Part shown: positions 8,829 through 19,127 of the stretch, one piece after another
Layout of the letters: each line of letters starts with the position of its first letter
Numbering within the stretch: the stretch's first letter is position 1
Source of the DNA: Fidelibacterota bacterium
GTDB taxonomy: Bacteria > Fidelibacterota > Marinisomatia > Marinisomatales > UBA1611
Direction: 5' to 3'
Assembly: GCA_002708715.1 (NCBI GenBank)
Contig: PAPB01000028.1
Span: forward strand, 1 to 64,000
DNA: 64,000 nucleotides
Notes under the pieces: generated by a model
Databases searched by the model: none
What the model was told of the DNA's origin: nothing
The model's input: the letters and a program-made list of their open reading frames with translations, nothing else
Made by a program: the position numbers and the translations under genes

Positions 8829-11434
8829 AGAGACTCCTTAATATTAAAATCTATTATATTTTTATAAGGGATTGAATACTTTTCTTTCATCTTTGTTGTG
8901 TAATTTTCACTAAAATCATTGTAAATCTTAAAAGACATAGCCTCTTTCTTATTCATCTTATTGGCAAAGACTACATAACGCATACCAAAATCATCAAATT
9001 CATTCCAATAAAGCATTTGGTTTCCAATCCATTCTAATTTGTCCCAATTTTTGTTCAGAATAAGTACTTCCCCATATTCTTTAGCATAACGATTAATCTT
9101 ATTGTAAAGCTCTAAACGAAAAGATTTAACCCAATTTAAATTCATATTCGGCAGTAAACCATCTTTTCCATATATCATTATAGGGTCATCTAATGATTTA
9201 CTTTCTATTGTAAATGGACGTTCTAATATTTTAATCATATTCCTAAAATCTATAAAAAGTTCTTTGTCATTGATAAATTTAATTTTTTCATTATCACTTA
9301 TTAATAAATATTCATATGGTGCTATAATTTTACGAATACGACTTATTGCAACAGCCCTACTATTTCTAGCACTTTCTAAGTTTACATTTGGCCAAAATAA
9401 ATCATGGATTTTATTAATTGAGACTCCATTTATTCCATTTATTACAATATAAATAAATAATTCTCTGGCTTTAGCAGATTTCCATTCTTTAGAATCTAGT
9501 AGATTCCCATTTTTCCATATTTTAAAACCATTTAATAAAGATATTGTAATACCTTTATCTAGTATATATTGAGAAATATCTATATGTTGCGTTTTCTTAT
9601 TATTTATCAAATCAATAGGATGTGGAGATTCTTCCACATAATTTTGATTTTTATTAAAGAAAAATCCACAAACAGCTAACAATATTATTGCGATGATAAT
9701 AAATCGAGCATAATTCTTTTCGTAATTAGTTAATCTAATTATGGGGAGATGTATGGTGTAAAATTCTAAATAATCTTTATCTTCTTTTTTATTTAAAACG
9801 ACTATTAATAACTCATCTCTAAAGTCCAAACTTTCAAAGTGAACTATATTTACATTATTCATTTCATTTATATTTGAAGATAGCTGAACATCAAAATATT
9901 CAAAATTTCGCGATTCAAATGAAGAAACAGCCATTTTAGTGGTATTATTAACATAAAGATTTAGATTCTCATTATCCCTGTTATCACTTAAAATTTTAAA
10001 AATAGTTTTATGTTTAGAAGACAGTGCAATTTTTTGAAAATTTGATTTATAATCTTCAACAATTTGAGTGCTATCTATCCATAGTTGATTAAACTCTAAA
10101 TTATTAATATCAATAAGCCATAAATCATTGAGTCTTCTAAATCCTTGCTGTTGCTTACCACTTTCATTGCCTTGACCACCATATAAGTAATAATTACCAG
10201 TTTCTTGATCAAATACTAAACTTGACTTACATCTAGGAAAAAAGTTTTCACCATTTTTAATTTTATATTTTGTTTTATCCCACTTAAAACTTTGATCATT
10301 ATATTTTTGTAAAATGTTTTTTTGCTCATACCATCCATAGCCACCAAGTGAATATGTATCTCCATTTTGATAGTTGTGCAGAATATTACTTGTATAATAC
10401 AGACCATCTGATTCAAAATTATCCATAAAATTATCCCAAGAATTAGTTTTTTTATTGTAGGATGATATTCGGCTGCCTCCACCACCATGCATTGCAAACA
10501 CTTTTTTTGTTATGGGATTATAATGATACAAATAATTATCATTGGGTAAATAGGAGAATGGAAATACTTCTGATATTTCTTTTTTATTTATATCATAATG
10601 ATATAATGAATCACCTAATAGGTAAATAACATAATTATTTTCAATATCATTACCTATAAATTTAAACTTATTTTTATAAATCCTTTGGGTGTGAATTTTA
10701 TTCCAACGAGTGTGTAATTCCTTAATCCACGTCCCATTCGTAACACTTCCATCCCAAGAATTACCATTATCATAATTAGAATGTACAATTGCTCCGTTAT
10801 TTTCATCTAATGGCCATGAAATAGTTTCATTATTATCACGATTAAATATTATTTTTTTTATCGCCATTCGTGGAGGCTCAACAACAAACGAAGTTCCTCC
10901 AAAATGAAATTGCATTTTATTAGGTATTGGTGTTTTTTCTTTATACCATATAATATTTTGATCATCAAATGAAAGACCAATTCTTTGATTTTCTATTTCA
11001 AAATATAAGACTACTTTTTTCCATTTTCTCCAGCCTTGATCTTTATCCAATACTGGAATTGAAATAATTGAAGGCCGATCCTTATAAGTAAGTTCTATAT
11101 AGCTTGTGTCTTTACTTTTATAATCTGAATATGATAAAACAAATACATGGGGGTCAGTATCATTACCAGCACTAACAATAAAGCCAAATGGATTTTTTTT
11201 CCATAAAAATATGTCAAATTCTAACCTAATATTATTTTTAAAAGAAATAACATTATCTGAAGGAATCTTTAATGACGTTACTTCCTTATATTCTTTTGAA
11301 ACATCATATATTGAATTAAATAATAATCCATCAATATGATCTGCATCAGCAAAGCAAATTATAAACAATAAAAAGTGTGAAATCTTAAAATAATAACTCA
11401 AAATATTAAATACAATTAAAAAGTAAATTTGCAC
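8825..11434 (-). CDS. Membrane-spanning one-component regulator: extracytoplasmic LamG-like and Kelch-like sensor, TM helix, cytoplasmic SARP-type winged helix with BTAD-like tail
   Basis: Kelch-type repeats (YNPITKKVFAMHGGGGSRISSYNKKTNSW; SLGGYGWYEQKNILQKYNDQSFKW; YYLYGGQGNESG), TM YARFIIIAIILLAVCGFFF, wHTH ISLLNGFKIWKNGNLLDSKEWKSAKARELFIYIVI...LFWPNVNLESARNSRAVAISRIRKII. Confidence 0.75.
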   Translation of the reverse strand: MQIYFLIVFNILSYYFKISHFLLFIICFADADHIDGLLFNSIYDVSKEYKEVTSLKIPSDNVISFKNNIRLEFDIFLWKKNPFGFIVSAGNDTDPHVFVLSYSDYKSKDTSYIELTYKDRPSIISIPVLDKDQGWRKWKKVVLYFEIENQRIGLSFDDQNIIWYKEKTPIPNKMQFHFGGTSFVVEPPRMAIKKIIFNRDNNETISWPLDENNGAIVHSNYDNGNSWDGSVTNGTWIKELHTRWNKIHTQRIYKNKFKFIGNDIENNYVIYLLGDSLYHYDINKKEISEVFPFSYLPNDNYLYHYNPITKKVFAMHGGGGSRISSYNKKTNSWDNFMDNFESDGLYYTSNILHNYQNGDTYSLGGYGWYEQKNILQKYNDQSFKWDKTKYKIKNGENFFPRCKSSLVFDQETGNYYLYGGQGNESGKQQQGFRRLNDLWLIDINNLEFNQLWIDSTQIVEDYKSNFQKIALSSKHKTIFKILSDNRDNENLNLYVNNTTKMAVSSFESRNFEYFDVQLSSNINEMNNVNIVHFESLDFRDELLIVVLNKKEDKDYLEFYTIHLPIIRLTNYEKNYARFIIIAIILLAVCGFFFNKNQNYVEESPHPIDLINNKKTQHIDISQYILDKGITISLLNGFKIWKNGNLLDSKEWKSAKARELFIYIVINGINGVSINKIHDLFWPNVNLESARNSRAVAISRIRKIIAPYEYLLISDNEKIKFINDKELFIDFRNMIKILERPFTIESKSLDDPIMIYGKDGLLPNMNLNWVKSFRLELYNKINRYAKEYGEVLILNKNWDKLEWIGNQMLYWNEFDDFGMRYVVFANKMNKKEAMSFKIYNDFSENYTTKMKEKYSIPYKNIIDFNIKESL

Positions 11435-11464
11435 ATAATGAAAGAGAATGAAAAGAAATAGATA

Positions 11465-11896
11465 TTAATTATTAATTATCATTTGATATTCTAATCTTCC
11501 AGTAAATTTTTTTCCATCAAAAATTACCTTTTTGGGATTACCAATAACATTAAGTGAATCTAAACTAGTAAAGATAAAATCATTTAGAATAATAGCATTA
11601 AATACCGTATCACCCAGATCATTAATCAAATATAAAAAATTTGAATCAGATGCTGCAATATTTACATCTTTAACAATAACCGTTGTAAGTAATAAATTCG
11701 CAGGATTCGTTGAAAATAACAAACCCCATTCTTTGTTATCTGTATAATTATCGCCTAGAATAGATAATGAGAAATAATCAGATTCATTAATAACTGCTGG
11801 AATGTTTTCAAGCAATCCATCGCTATACTCTGGCGGCTTTACGCAACCATGTATTAAAAACATCATTACAATACTTAATTGAACTAAATACTTCAT
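11465..11896 (-). CDS. Small lipoprotein of unknown function
   Basis: Lipobox MMFLIHGC. Confidence 0.65.
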   Translation of the reverse strand: MKYLVQLSIVMMFLIHGCVKPPEYSDGLLENIPAVINESDYFSLSILGDNYTDNKEWGLLFSTNPANLLLTTVIVKDVNIAASDSNFLYLINDLGDTVFNAIILNDFIFTSLDSLNVIGNPKKVIFDGKKFTGRLEYQMIINN

Positions 11897-12987
11897 CTAT
11901 CTATTTCCATATTCTCTTCTTTCTGACCTAATTGTAATTCTAAAATTTTTCCCATTGGCTTTTCTAATTGATTGCGTCTTGTAGAAATTAATTTATCGAA
12001 ATGATTATTTAAAGTATCTAACGTACCTTGAAATTTTTTCATTTGTAATAAATATTCATTCCATTGCTGCTTAAATATCCCAACATGTTCTTGCATTTTC
12101 CCTGCTTTTTTCTCCATCGAAAAATTAGATATGGCCTGTCGTATCAATGATAACACAGCATACAATGTTATTGGCGAGCAAAGAATAATTTTTTGCTCAA
12201 GGGAAAAGTCAATTAAAGATACATCTTCTTGATTTAAAAATGAGTATATACTCTCATTTGGAATAAATAATAACACATAATCAACTGTTCCTCCACCTGG
12301 ATCAATATACGATCTTTTCGATACTTCTTTTATTCTATTTCTGACATCTTTTAAAAATGCTTTTTTCTCCGTTTCTTTTTCTTTATCAGTATCAGATGAT
12401 AAATATTTTTCATAGTGATTTAATGGAAATTTAACATCCATGTTTAATGTTTTATCATCTGGCAAGAAAAATGTAAAATCAGGTCTATCTTTACCCGCCT
12501 GAGTTTGTTTGTCATAATTTATTCCTTCAGATAGTCCAATAAAATTTAGAATGTCCTCAACCATGCGCTCACCCCACTGTCCACGAGCCTGCGAACTAGA
12601 TAAAATCTGACGTAACTGACTCGTTGTATCTGATAGTTCTCCGACTCTCTTTCTAGATTCTTCCATCTGTGATTTTAGAGCTACAGTATTTTCAGACAAA
12701 TTTTTCAAATCACTGTTCATCTGTTTTAACGCTGAATCAATCAATTCTTTCTTTTTATCTAGGTTTTCATCATTTTTACCCAATACTGATGAAAATTTAT
12801 CTTCCGCTAATTCAATAAATTTTTTTTGATTTGTAAGAAGAGCTTCGTTAGATATATCATTAAAAGCTTGTTTTAAATATTGCTCTCCTTTTTTCATTGA
12901 GTCTAATTCGTTTTGACGTAGGATCCATATAATTGCACCACCAACAACAAAGCCTATAAAAAAAAAGATTATACCAGATATTTCCAA
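11893..12987 (-). CDS. rmuC: DNA recombination protein RmuC
   Basis: N-terminal TM, coiled coil, SSSQARGQWGERMVEDIL and RPDFTFFLPDDKTLNMDVKFPL. Confidence 0.93.
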   Translation of the reverse strand: MEISGIIFFFIGFVVGGAIIWILRQNELDSMKKGEQYLKQAFNDISNEALLTNQKKFIELAEDKFSSVLGKNDENLDKKKELIDSALKQMNSDLKNLSENTVALKSQMEESRKRVGELSDTTSQLRQILSSSQARGQWGERMVEDILNFIGLSEGINYDKQTQAGKDRPDFTFFLPDDKTLNMDVKFPLNHYEKYLSSDTDKEKETEKKAFLKDVRNRIKEVSKRSYIDPGGGTVDYVLLFIPNESIYSFLNQEDVSLIDFSLEQKIILCSPITLYAVLSLIRQAISNFSMEKKAGKMQEHVGIFKQQWNEYLLQMKKFQGTLDTLNNHFDKLISTRRNQLEKPMGKILELQLGQKEENMEIDR

Positions 12988-12994
12988 AAGCTTA

Positions 12995-14356
12995 TCACAA
13001 AGTTAATGCAAAAGAGTTAACAAGTATACCAGGACAAGTTGTTGCCCCCAAAGATCTCTTACCATAAGTACTGGTTTCAGGAATCACTGTTAATTTATCT
13101 TCAACTTCAACCAATTGATCCCCAAAAAACCTATAAAAAGAATCATCAAACCTCATGGTCTCAATTGGTGCTACAATCTCACCTTGCTCTACCCAAAAAC
13201 ATGCGTAGCGTGTTAAACCAGTGATACGTCCACCTGGATTATCACTCCAATTTAAATAATGTATATTTGAAAGATACAGGCCCTTATCTAATTGTTTTAA
13301 AACATTATCATGATTTAAACTTCCAGAAGCCATTTTAGGAGATCGCAGGTATTCACCAGATTCAGCGTAATTGGAATTCAAATTATATTCTTTAGCTGAA
13401 CGAGAGCTAACCAATGTATTTTCTAATTCACCCTTTTTAATCAATAATAGTGAATCTTGTGATACTTCTCCCTCAGAATTGAATTTAGGACAAAACCCTG
13501 GTGAAAAATCTTCTGCTATTGAAAATTTAGGAGACAAGCGAACATCTTCATGGCGCATACGTCCAAAACCACTACATCCCTGTCTAAGACTAGCCTCACT
13601 AATACCATTCCAAGAGAACATGCCCAAAAAATCAGCAACAGCTGCAGCTTCGAACCATGTTTTGTATTCACCTGTATCAATTTTAACAGGTTTACGCTCC
13701 ATTATTGCTAATTTATTTTTACTATTTTCTACATATTTTTCATATTCATTCTGATTCCAATTATTACCTGCATAGCAACCCTTAACCATCTGGTGTGATG
13801 GTGTAACGAGTGAATAATCTAGGCAATGTGATTCTGTTTCAAACCAATGTTTTTGTCCAAGACTATTGGCATTACCCCTAAACATTTTACCATTCACCCA
13901 AATACCTACAAAGTCCATTCCTTGCATAACAGGTATCAAAGCATCAACTGCATCTTTAAATGGCAATCCATTCACGGATTTAATTTCATGACTTGAACCA
14001 GAATTTTGCGGTAATACAAGAAACGGATCTTCTGGTATTTCTTTTGCTTCAAGCCTCATACGTGCTATTTCACTTTTTCCTCTTTCAAGATCGACTGACT
14101 GATTTCCAGAAACCGTAAATGCTCCATTGCAGGTTCTTCCATTAGCAATATATTTAAGTTCAATTGCTGCATCATCCACTAAACCTGTTTGACGAATAGA
14201 TGCATTGTTAAATCGAATAAACTGACTATTTTCCCCATCAAAAGAGATGACAAGATGCTCATGGTCATCAATACAGGAGAAAAGAGCTTCACTTAAACTG
14301 TTAAATATCATTTCCATTATACACCTCCAAATACTTGGATATTTCCAAATAAGCAT
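12995..14356 (-). CDS. pmbA: TldD/PmbA family protein (TldE/PmbA-like subunit)
   Basis: Paired with and overlapping TldD; YLSNIHYLNWSDNPGGRITGLTRYACFWVEQGEIVAPIETMRFDDSFYRFFGDQL. Confidence 0.85.
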   Translation of the reverse strand: MLIWKYPSIWRCIMEMIFNSLSEALFSCIDDHEHLVISFDGENSQFIRFNNASIRQTGLVDDAAIELKYIANGRTCNGAFTVSGNQSVDLERGKSEIARMRLEAKEIPEDPFLVLPQNSGSSHEIKSVNGLPFKDAVDALIPVMQGMDFVGIWVNGKMFRGNANSLGQKHWFETESHCLDYSLVTPSHQMVKGCYAGNNWNQNEYEKYVENSKNKLAIMERKPVKIDTGEYKTWFEAAAVADFLGMFSWNGISEASLRQGCSGFGRMRHEDVRLSPKFSIAEDFSPGFCPKFNSEGEVSQDSLLLIKKGELENTLVSSRSAKEYNLNSNYAESGEYLRSPKMASGSLNHDNVLKQLDKGLYLSNIHYLNWSDNPGGRITGLTRYACFWVEQGEIVAPIETMRFDDSFYRFFGDQLVEVEDKLTVIPETSTYGKRSLGATTCPGILVNSFALTL

Positions 14357-15759
14357 GCTGGAGAAGCATGCCCAACTCTAATAACCTGATTCGGCTCCCC
14401 TTTGCCACAATTTGGCGTACCATATATACCAAATGTATCTGCATTACCAACGCCCTTTAAACTATTCCAAAATGGTATAGAGATTCCTCTATAATTAGGA
14501 TTTTTAACTACCTGAGTTAATCTACCATTCTCAATTAATCTTCCGTATTCACATCCAAACTGAAATTTATTTCTGTAGTCATCTATTGACCAGGATTTAT
14601 TACTTTCCATATAGATACCATTTTCAACAGAACCTATTAAATCATCAAATGAAGACATACCTGGCTCCAAGTTAATATTTGCCATACGATCTATTGGAGC
14701 TCGGTTCCATCCACTAGAGCGAAAATTAGCCACACCGTCTAATCCTGATCGGATCTGACTCTCTTGGCCTCCAAGGCCTCTTAAAAGCGTACCTTCTTTA
14801 ATTAAATATTCTTTACTTGCTTTCAATCCTCCATCATCAAATGCATATGAAGCAAATTCTGACTCTAATGTGGGATCAAAGGTAATATTCATTAAATCAG
14901 ATCCATATTTTAATTTTCCAAAATCATCTAATTTAACAAAACTCCATCCTGCATAATTTCTCTCATCTCCGAGAATTCGATCAACCTCCAACGCGTGCCC
15001 TATACTCTCATGAATTTGTAACATCATTTGATCTGGTGCGATGACAACATCCATTTCACCAGAGGGACACTCAACTGCAGTAAGGAGCTCTAGTGCCTGT
15101 TCACCAATACGATTAGCATTGGAAAGGATCTCATATTTATCAAAAAACTCAACGCCCATTTGGCGACACGTCCCTCTCATTCCACCAAACGTTCGTGTTT
15201 GCTGATTAGAGCCATCAGCAGCAGTAGCACTAAGGTCAAATTCTAGCATTAAAAACTCTTGATTGATATCACTCCCATTGGAACTAATAAACCGAGAACT
15301 AGTTTCTATAATCTGACATAAAGAAGATGCACTGACAATTTTATCAGATACCTTAAGATTATTATAAGCACTCAGCAATAATTGATTCAAACTTCCAGCT
15401 GAAAGGGATTCTCTATCTTTAGAATATGGAGAATGGTATTCACCTTTAAAAGGTGGACGAGCTTTTAAATCAAAAGAAAAGACAGAATATTTTGAAGCCA
15501 TTTTTGCTTGTCTATAGGCTCTTACGGCAGCATCTGCTATACCTTCATTAGTCATATTCGGTGTACCATAGTATCCAAACTGACCATCAACTAACACTTC
15601 GACCATCACACCATGGGTGGCATATCTTCCATTAGCTACAGGAACACCATCTCTAATCATTCGAGGAGTGTGAGCTTCATATACCTCCCGCATCCCAACC
15701 CAATCTGCTGGAACATCTATTGCACCTAATAATTCTTGAAGATTAATATTTAATTTCAT
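14317..15759 (-). CDS. tldD: Metalloprotease TldD
   Basis: HESIGHALEVDRI zinc motif; RSGLDGVANFRSSGWNRAPIDRMANINLEPG. Confidence 0.92.
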   Translation of the reverse strand: MKLNINLQELLGAIDVPADWVGMREVYEAHTPRMIRDGVPVANGRYATHGVMVEVLVDGQFGYYGTPNMTNEGIADAAVRAYRQAKMASKYSVFSFDLKARPPFKGEYHSPYSKDRESLSAGSLNQLLLSAYNNLKVSDKIVSASSLCQIIETSSRFISSNGSDINQEFLMLEFDLSATAADGSNQQTRTFGGMRGTCRQMGVEFFDKYEILSNANRIGEQALELLTAVECPSGEMDVVIAPDQMMLQIHESIGHALEVDRILGDERNYAGWSFVKLDDFGKLKYGSDLMNITFDPTLESEFASYAFDDGGLKASKEYLIKEGTLLRGLGGQESQIRSGLDGVANFRSSGWNRAPIDRMANINLEPGMSSFDDLIGSVENGIYMESNKSWSIDDYRNKFQFGCEYGRLIENGRLTQVVKNPNYRGISIPFWNSLKGVGNADTFGIYGTPNCGKGEPNQVIRVGHASPACLFGNIQVFGGV

Positions 15760-16057
15760 GATTTTTCTCTGTATTTAACCTAAAAATAAAACAATAAAAC
15801 GATAACGGAAAATAAACCTAACCAATATGAAAAAAAATTATTTCTATTAATTCTCACATAATAAAAATCTTTACTAAAAAAGAATATAAAAATAAAATAA
15901 TTATACCATAATATGACTATTTGACGTATTAAAAATAAATATAAAATTTTATATGCCAAATTTGCATATAAAATAATCATAATTACATACAATTAAATAT
16001 GGCATTGATTTTGAGACATAAAATTGAAAATCAAATAAACAAATAAAGGAGTCAAAA

Positions 16058-16489
16058 ATGACGTTAGTAAAATGGAAACAAAACTCATACAATGAATTAG
16101 ATTCAATGGTTAAAACAATATTTAACACCGATTGGAACTTCCCATCGCAAAACATACAAGAATGGGCACCACCAGTTGATATAAAAGAAACGGATAAGGT
16201 TTTTATAATAAAATCTGATATTACGGGACTTACAAAAAAAGATATAAAAATAAACATCAAAGATAGATTATTAACTATTTCAGGTGAACGGCAAGAAGAT
16301 GTAAATAACAGTGATGATTATTACCACTATCGCGAAAGATCAACTGGGAAATTTCATAGATCTTTCAACCTTCCTGAATCAATAGATGAAGATAAAATTA
16401 AAGCAAACTTTAAAAATGGAGTATTGATAATTGAAATTGAAAAACATGAAGATATTCTTCCAAAAGAAAAAGAAATCAAAATAAACTAA
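16058..16489 (+). CDS. Hsp20/alpha-crystallin small heat-shock protein
   Basis: APPVDIKETDKVFIIKSDITGLTKKDIKINIKDRLLTISGERQ; RSFNLPESIDEDKIKANFKNGVLIIEIEK. Confidence 0.95.
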   Translation: MTLVKWKQNSYNELDSMVKTIFNTDWNFPSQNIQEWAPPVDIKETDKVFIIKSDITGLTKKDIKINIKDRLLTISGERQEDVNNSDDYYHYRERSTGKFHRSFNLPESIDEDKIKANFKNGVLIIEIEKHEDILPKEKEIKIN

Positions 16490-16496
16490 GAAAGTA

Positions 16497-16520
16497 AGGT
16501 GGGGGCTTATGCCCCCACCT
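16497..16520. terminator. Hairpin in the convergent hsp20 / NOX-like intergenic region
   Basis: Perfect inverted repeat AGGTGGGGGC-TTAT-GCCCCCACCT just after the hsp20 stop; no strong T tract on either strand. Confidence 0.7.
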
Positions 16521-16558
16521 CTTAAACTACAAAGATTTGAAAATAAATCTATAAATAC

Positions 16559-18046
16559 TTAAAAGCTATTTTTCTTAATAGGTATTTTTAATTCTCTACA
16601 AGAATTTTTAAGCGCATTATAGTACTTACGAGGACCACTATAGAATACGCTGCAATTCAAATCAGAAAATTTTTTTCGAGACTCTGTAAGCTTATCACTC
16701 CAGTTGGGCAGACCAAAATTAGTAATATCCCAAAGATTATCAATTAGAGATACCTTTGTACTTTTATCAACCGCATTAGTTGCTATATACATAAGTTTCT
16801 CATTAAAAGAATCTGGGGATTTATCCACAAAATATATATGATAATTAAACATATCAGAATCATCATTTATATCTTGTAGAAGTTTAGTAAACCATTCAAA
16901 ATATACGTGATCCTCAATAATCCAATGAAGGTCTATTCTTTTAAGTAAAATTTTATTGGAATCATTATTTAAACGTAAAGCAATATCCTGAAGTATTGGA
17001 GCTATGCGTGAGATTCCATGGCCAGCTCCTACTAAAACAGCATGCTCAGTATCTATTATTGATTCACTCGATTCGCCATAGGGTCCATCTAGCCTAATCA
17101 TCCAATCAAGAGCGGCGTCTTTTTCGATAACTCTAAGAGTCTTATCATACAGTTCTTTGGACCACCTATCATTTGATTTTACATGCAAAACCAAATGTCC
17201 CTCACTATTCCTTTGAATAATATTAAAAGGATACCACTCAGTCGAAGAAATCTCTTTACAATTTATATATACATAATCACCAGGTTTATAATGAAAATTA
17301 TCTGATACTGATACTGATAATTCTAGAACTTTTGAAGGAAGCAAACTAACAGATTCTAGTTTAACGTTCTTCCGATTCTTTTTTCTATTCATTAAAACAT
17401 TATAAAAAAAAATAAATCTTGGAATTAAAAGCCACTTAAATACACTTATATCTTGAACTTGTATACTTTTTTTTGGTTTATTTTTTTTCGAACTAGATGT
17501 ATTAGCTTTTAAAAGTGCATCTTCGTATCTATCAGGAATAAGCCAATTCACAGGGTTAACCGCAAAACCTTCAATAAAATCTGGATAATCATGTGCAACA
17601 TTTAAAAACTCATCAAAATCTATTGTGTCGCTATGATCCAGATCAGCCCTTTTAAAAAAATCCTCGACAAGTAAATCTAGTTGAAACTCATCAAAGTCTA
17701 AGCTATTCTCAATAAAGCTTTGCTTAATCAATATTTTTAGCTCTTCCCTATCTATATAGCCACTATTATCAAGATCATGAAGTTCAAAAGCAAAACGAAT
17801 TTTTTCTTTTTCATCTCCATAGATTACAGATTCAATAGTGCCCATAAACTCATTATAATCAATAGATCCACTGCCATCTTTATCAAAAATATCAAACAAT
17901 CTATCAGAGATATCCTTGTTGGACAATTCAAGACCATTTTGAAACTCTTCTCGATCTATTAACTGATCATCCCCAGCTATTTCACGAAACTTATTTTTCA
18001 AGTCAATTAAAAATGGTCCTGCAAGTTTTTTTGATTTATTTATCAC
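16559..18046 (-). CDS. NOX5-like EF-hand protein with NADPH-oxidase-type FAD/NAD(P)H dehydrogenase domain, lacking the haem transmembrane domain
   Basis: EF-hand loops DKDGSGSIDYNE, DLDNSGYIDREE, DLDHSDTIDFDE; NOX signatures KWLLIPRFIFF...VSLLPSKVLEL, YKPGDYVYINCKEISSTEWYPFNI, DGPYGE, HAVLVGAGHGISRIAPILQDI, FYSGPRKYYNAL, terminal Phe. Confidence 0.85.
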   Translation of the reverse strand: MINKSKKLAGPFLIDLKNKFREIAGDDQLIDREEFQNGLELSNKDISDRLFDIFDKDGSGSIDYNEFMGTIESVIYGDEKEKIRFAFELHDLDNSGYIDREELKILIKQSFIENSLDFDEFQLDLLVEDFFKRADLDHSDTIDFDEFLNVAHDYPDFIEGFAVNPVNWLIPDRYEDALLKANTSSSKKNKPKKSIQVQDISVFKWLLIPRFIFFYNVLMNRKKNRKNVKLESVSLLPSKVLELSVSVSDNFHYKPGDYVYINCKEISSTEWYPFNIIQRNSEGHLVLHVKSNDRWSKELYDKTLRVIEKDAALDWMIRLDGPYGESSESIIDTEHAVLVGAGHGISRIAPILQDIALRLNNDSNKILLKRIDLHWIIEDHVYFEWFTKLLQDINDDSDMFNYHIYFVDKSPDSFNEKLMYIATNAVDKSTKVSLIDNLWDITNFGLPNWSDKLTESRKKFSDLNCSVFYSGPRKYYNALKNSCRELKIPIKKNSF

Positions 18047-18133
18047 AGATGTTTTCCATGTTAAGATTGATATACATCCCCTAATTTATCGAAAGCATTT
18101 TAATCTAAAAGAGAACTTTTTAAGGCTATTTAA

Positions 18134-19090
18134 ATGATTCATAATAATATTTTATCAACCATAGGCAATACACCTGTAGTAAAATTAAATAAAATTGGCT
18201 CAAAACTACCATGTGAGTTATATGCAAAATGCGAATTTTTTAATCCAGGTGGATCCATAAAAGATCGTATTGGCTGGAAAATGGTAGAAGATGCAGAAAC
18301 AGAAGGAAGAATTAAACCTGGTGACACACTCATTGAGCCAACCTCTGGAAATACTGGACAAGGTATCGCACTGGCTGCTGCAGTAAAAGGCTATCGCTGT
18401 ATTATTACTATGCCTGAAAAAATGAGTCAAGAAAAACAAATTGCTCTTGAGGCTCTTGGAGCTAAAATAGTAAGGACACCTACTGAGGCAGCATTTGATG
18501 ACCCTGAAAGTCACATTGGAGTTGCAAAAAAACTACAGAGTGAAATTAAAGATTCTCATATACTCGATCAATATGGAAACCAATCCAATCCTGATGCACA
18601 TTACCATGGAACAGCACAAGAGATCCTTGATGAATTTGGCTCAGATTTGCACATGGTCGTAATGGGTGTTGGAACAGGAGGCACAATAACAGGTGTCGCA
18701 AAACGCCTAAAAGAAGCGATACCAAATATCATCATTGTAGGAGCAGACCCTGTTGGGTCCATTCTTGGCGGAGGTAATAAAGTTAAACCTTATCTTGTAG
18801 AGGGCATTGGATATGATTTTTTTCCAGATGTCTTAGACAATAACCTAGTTGATAAATACGTAAAAACTGAAGATGAAGAATCATTTCTCCTAGCCAGACG
18901 CCTTATCAAAGAAGAAGGACTATTATGCGGTGGATCATGCGGAAGCGCAATGGCAGCCGCTCTACAATCAGCAGAAAAACTTGATCGTAATCAAAAATGT
19001 CTTGTTATTCTTCCAGATGGGATAAGAAACTATATGACCAAATTTCCGAATGATGAATGGATGAGATCAAAAGGGTTTAAAACTGATTAA
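18134..19090 (+). CDS. cysK: Cysteine synthase / O-acetylserine sulfhydrylase-type PLP enzyme
   Basis: [14 protein letters not shown] (PLP Lys), [41 protein letters not shown]. Confidence 0.94.
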   Translation: MIHNNILSTIGNTPVVKLNKIGSKLPCELYAKCEFFNPGGSIKDRIGWKMVEDAETEGRIKPGDTLIEPTSGNTGQGIALAAAVKGYRCIITMPEKMSQEKQIALEALGAKIVRTPTEAAFDDPESHIGVAKKLQSEIKDSHILDQYGNQSNPDAHYHGTAQEILDEFGSDLHMVVMGVGTGGTITGVAKRLKEAIPNIIIVGADPVGSILGGGNKVKPYLVEGIGYDFFPDVLDNNLVDKYVKTEDEESFLLARRLIKEEGLLCGGSCGSAMAAALQSAEKLDRNQKCLVILPDGIRNYMTKFPNDEWMRSKGFKTD

Positions 19091-19127
19091 AATTCGGTTA
19101 TTTTTAATAATTCTGTCTGCATTTTTT

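Noticed and set aside
15780-15992. 70-aa hydrophobic ORF upstream of tldD
   Set aside because: Very AT-rich, F/I/Y-dominated composition, TTG start, no recognisable motif; probably spurious, though the C-terminal part could form a TM.
16003-16020. TGGCATTGATTTTGAGA upstream of hsp20 as a sigma-54 promoter
   Set aside because: The -12 GC is replaced by GA, so the match to the consensus is too weak.
15949-16260. 103-aa minus-strand ORF
   Set aside because: Antisense to the well-supported Hsp20 gene.
18139-18514. Minus-strand ORFs of 64 and 98 aa
   Set aside because: Antisense to cysK; no supporting motif.
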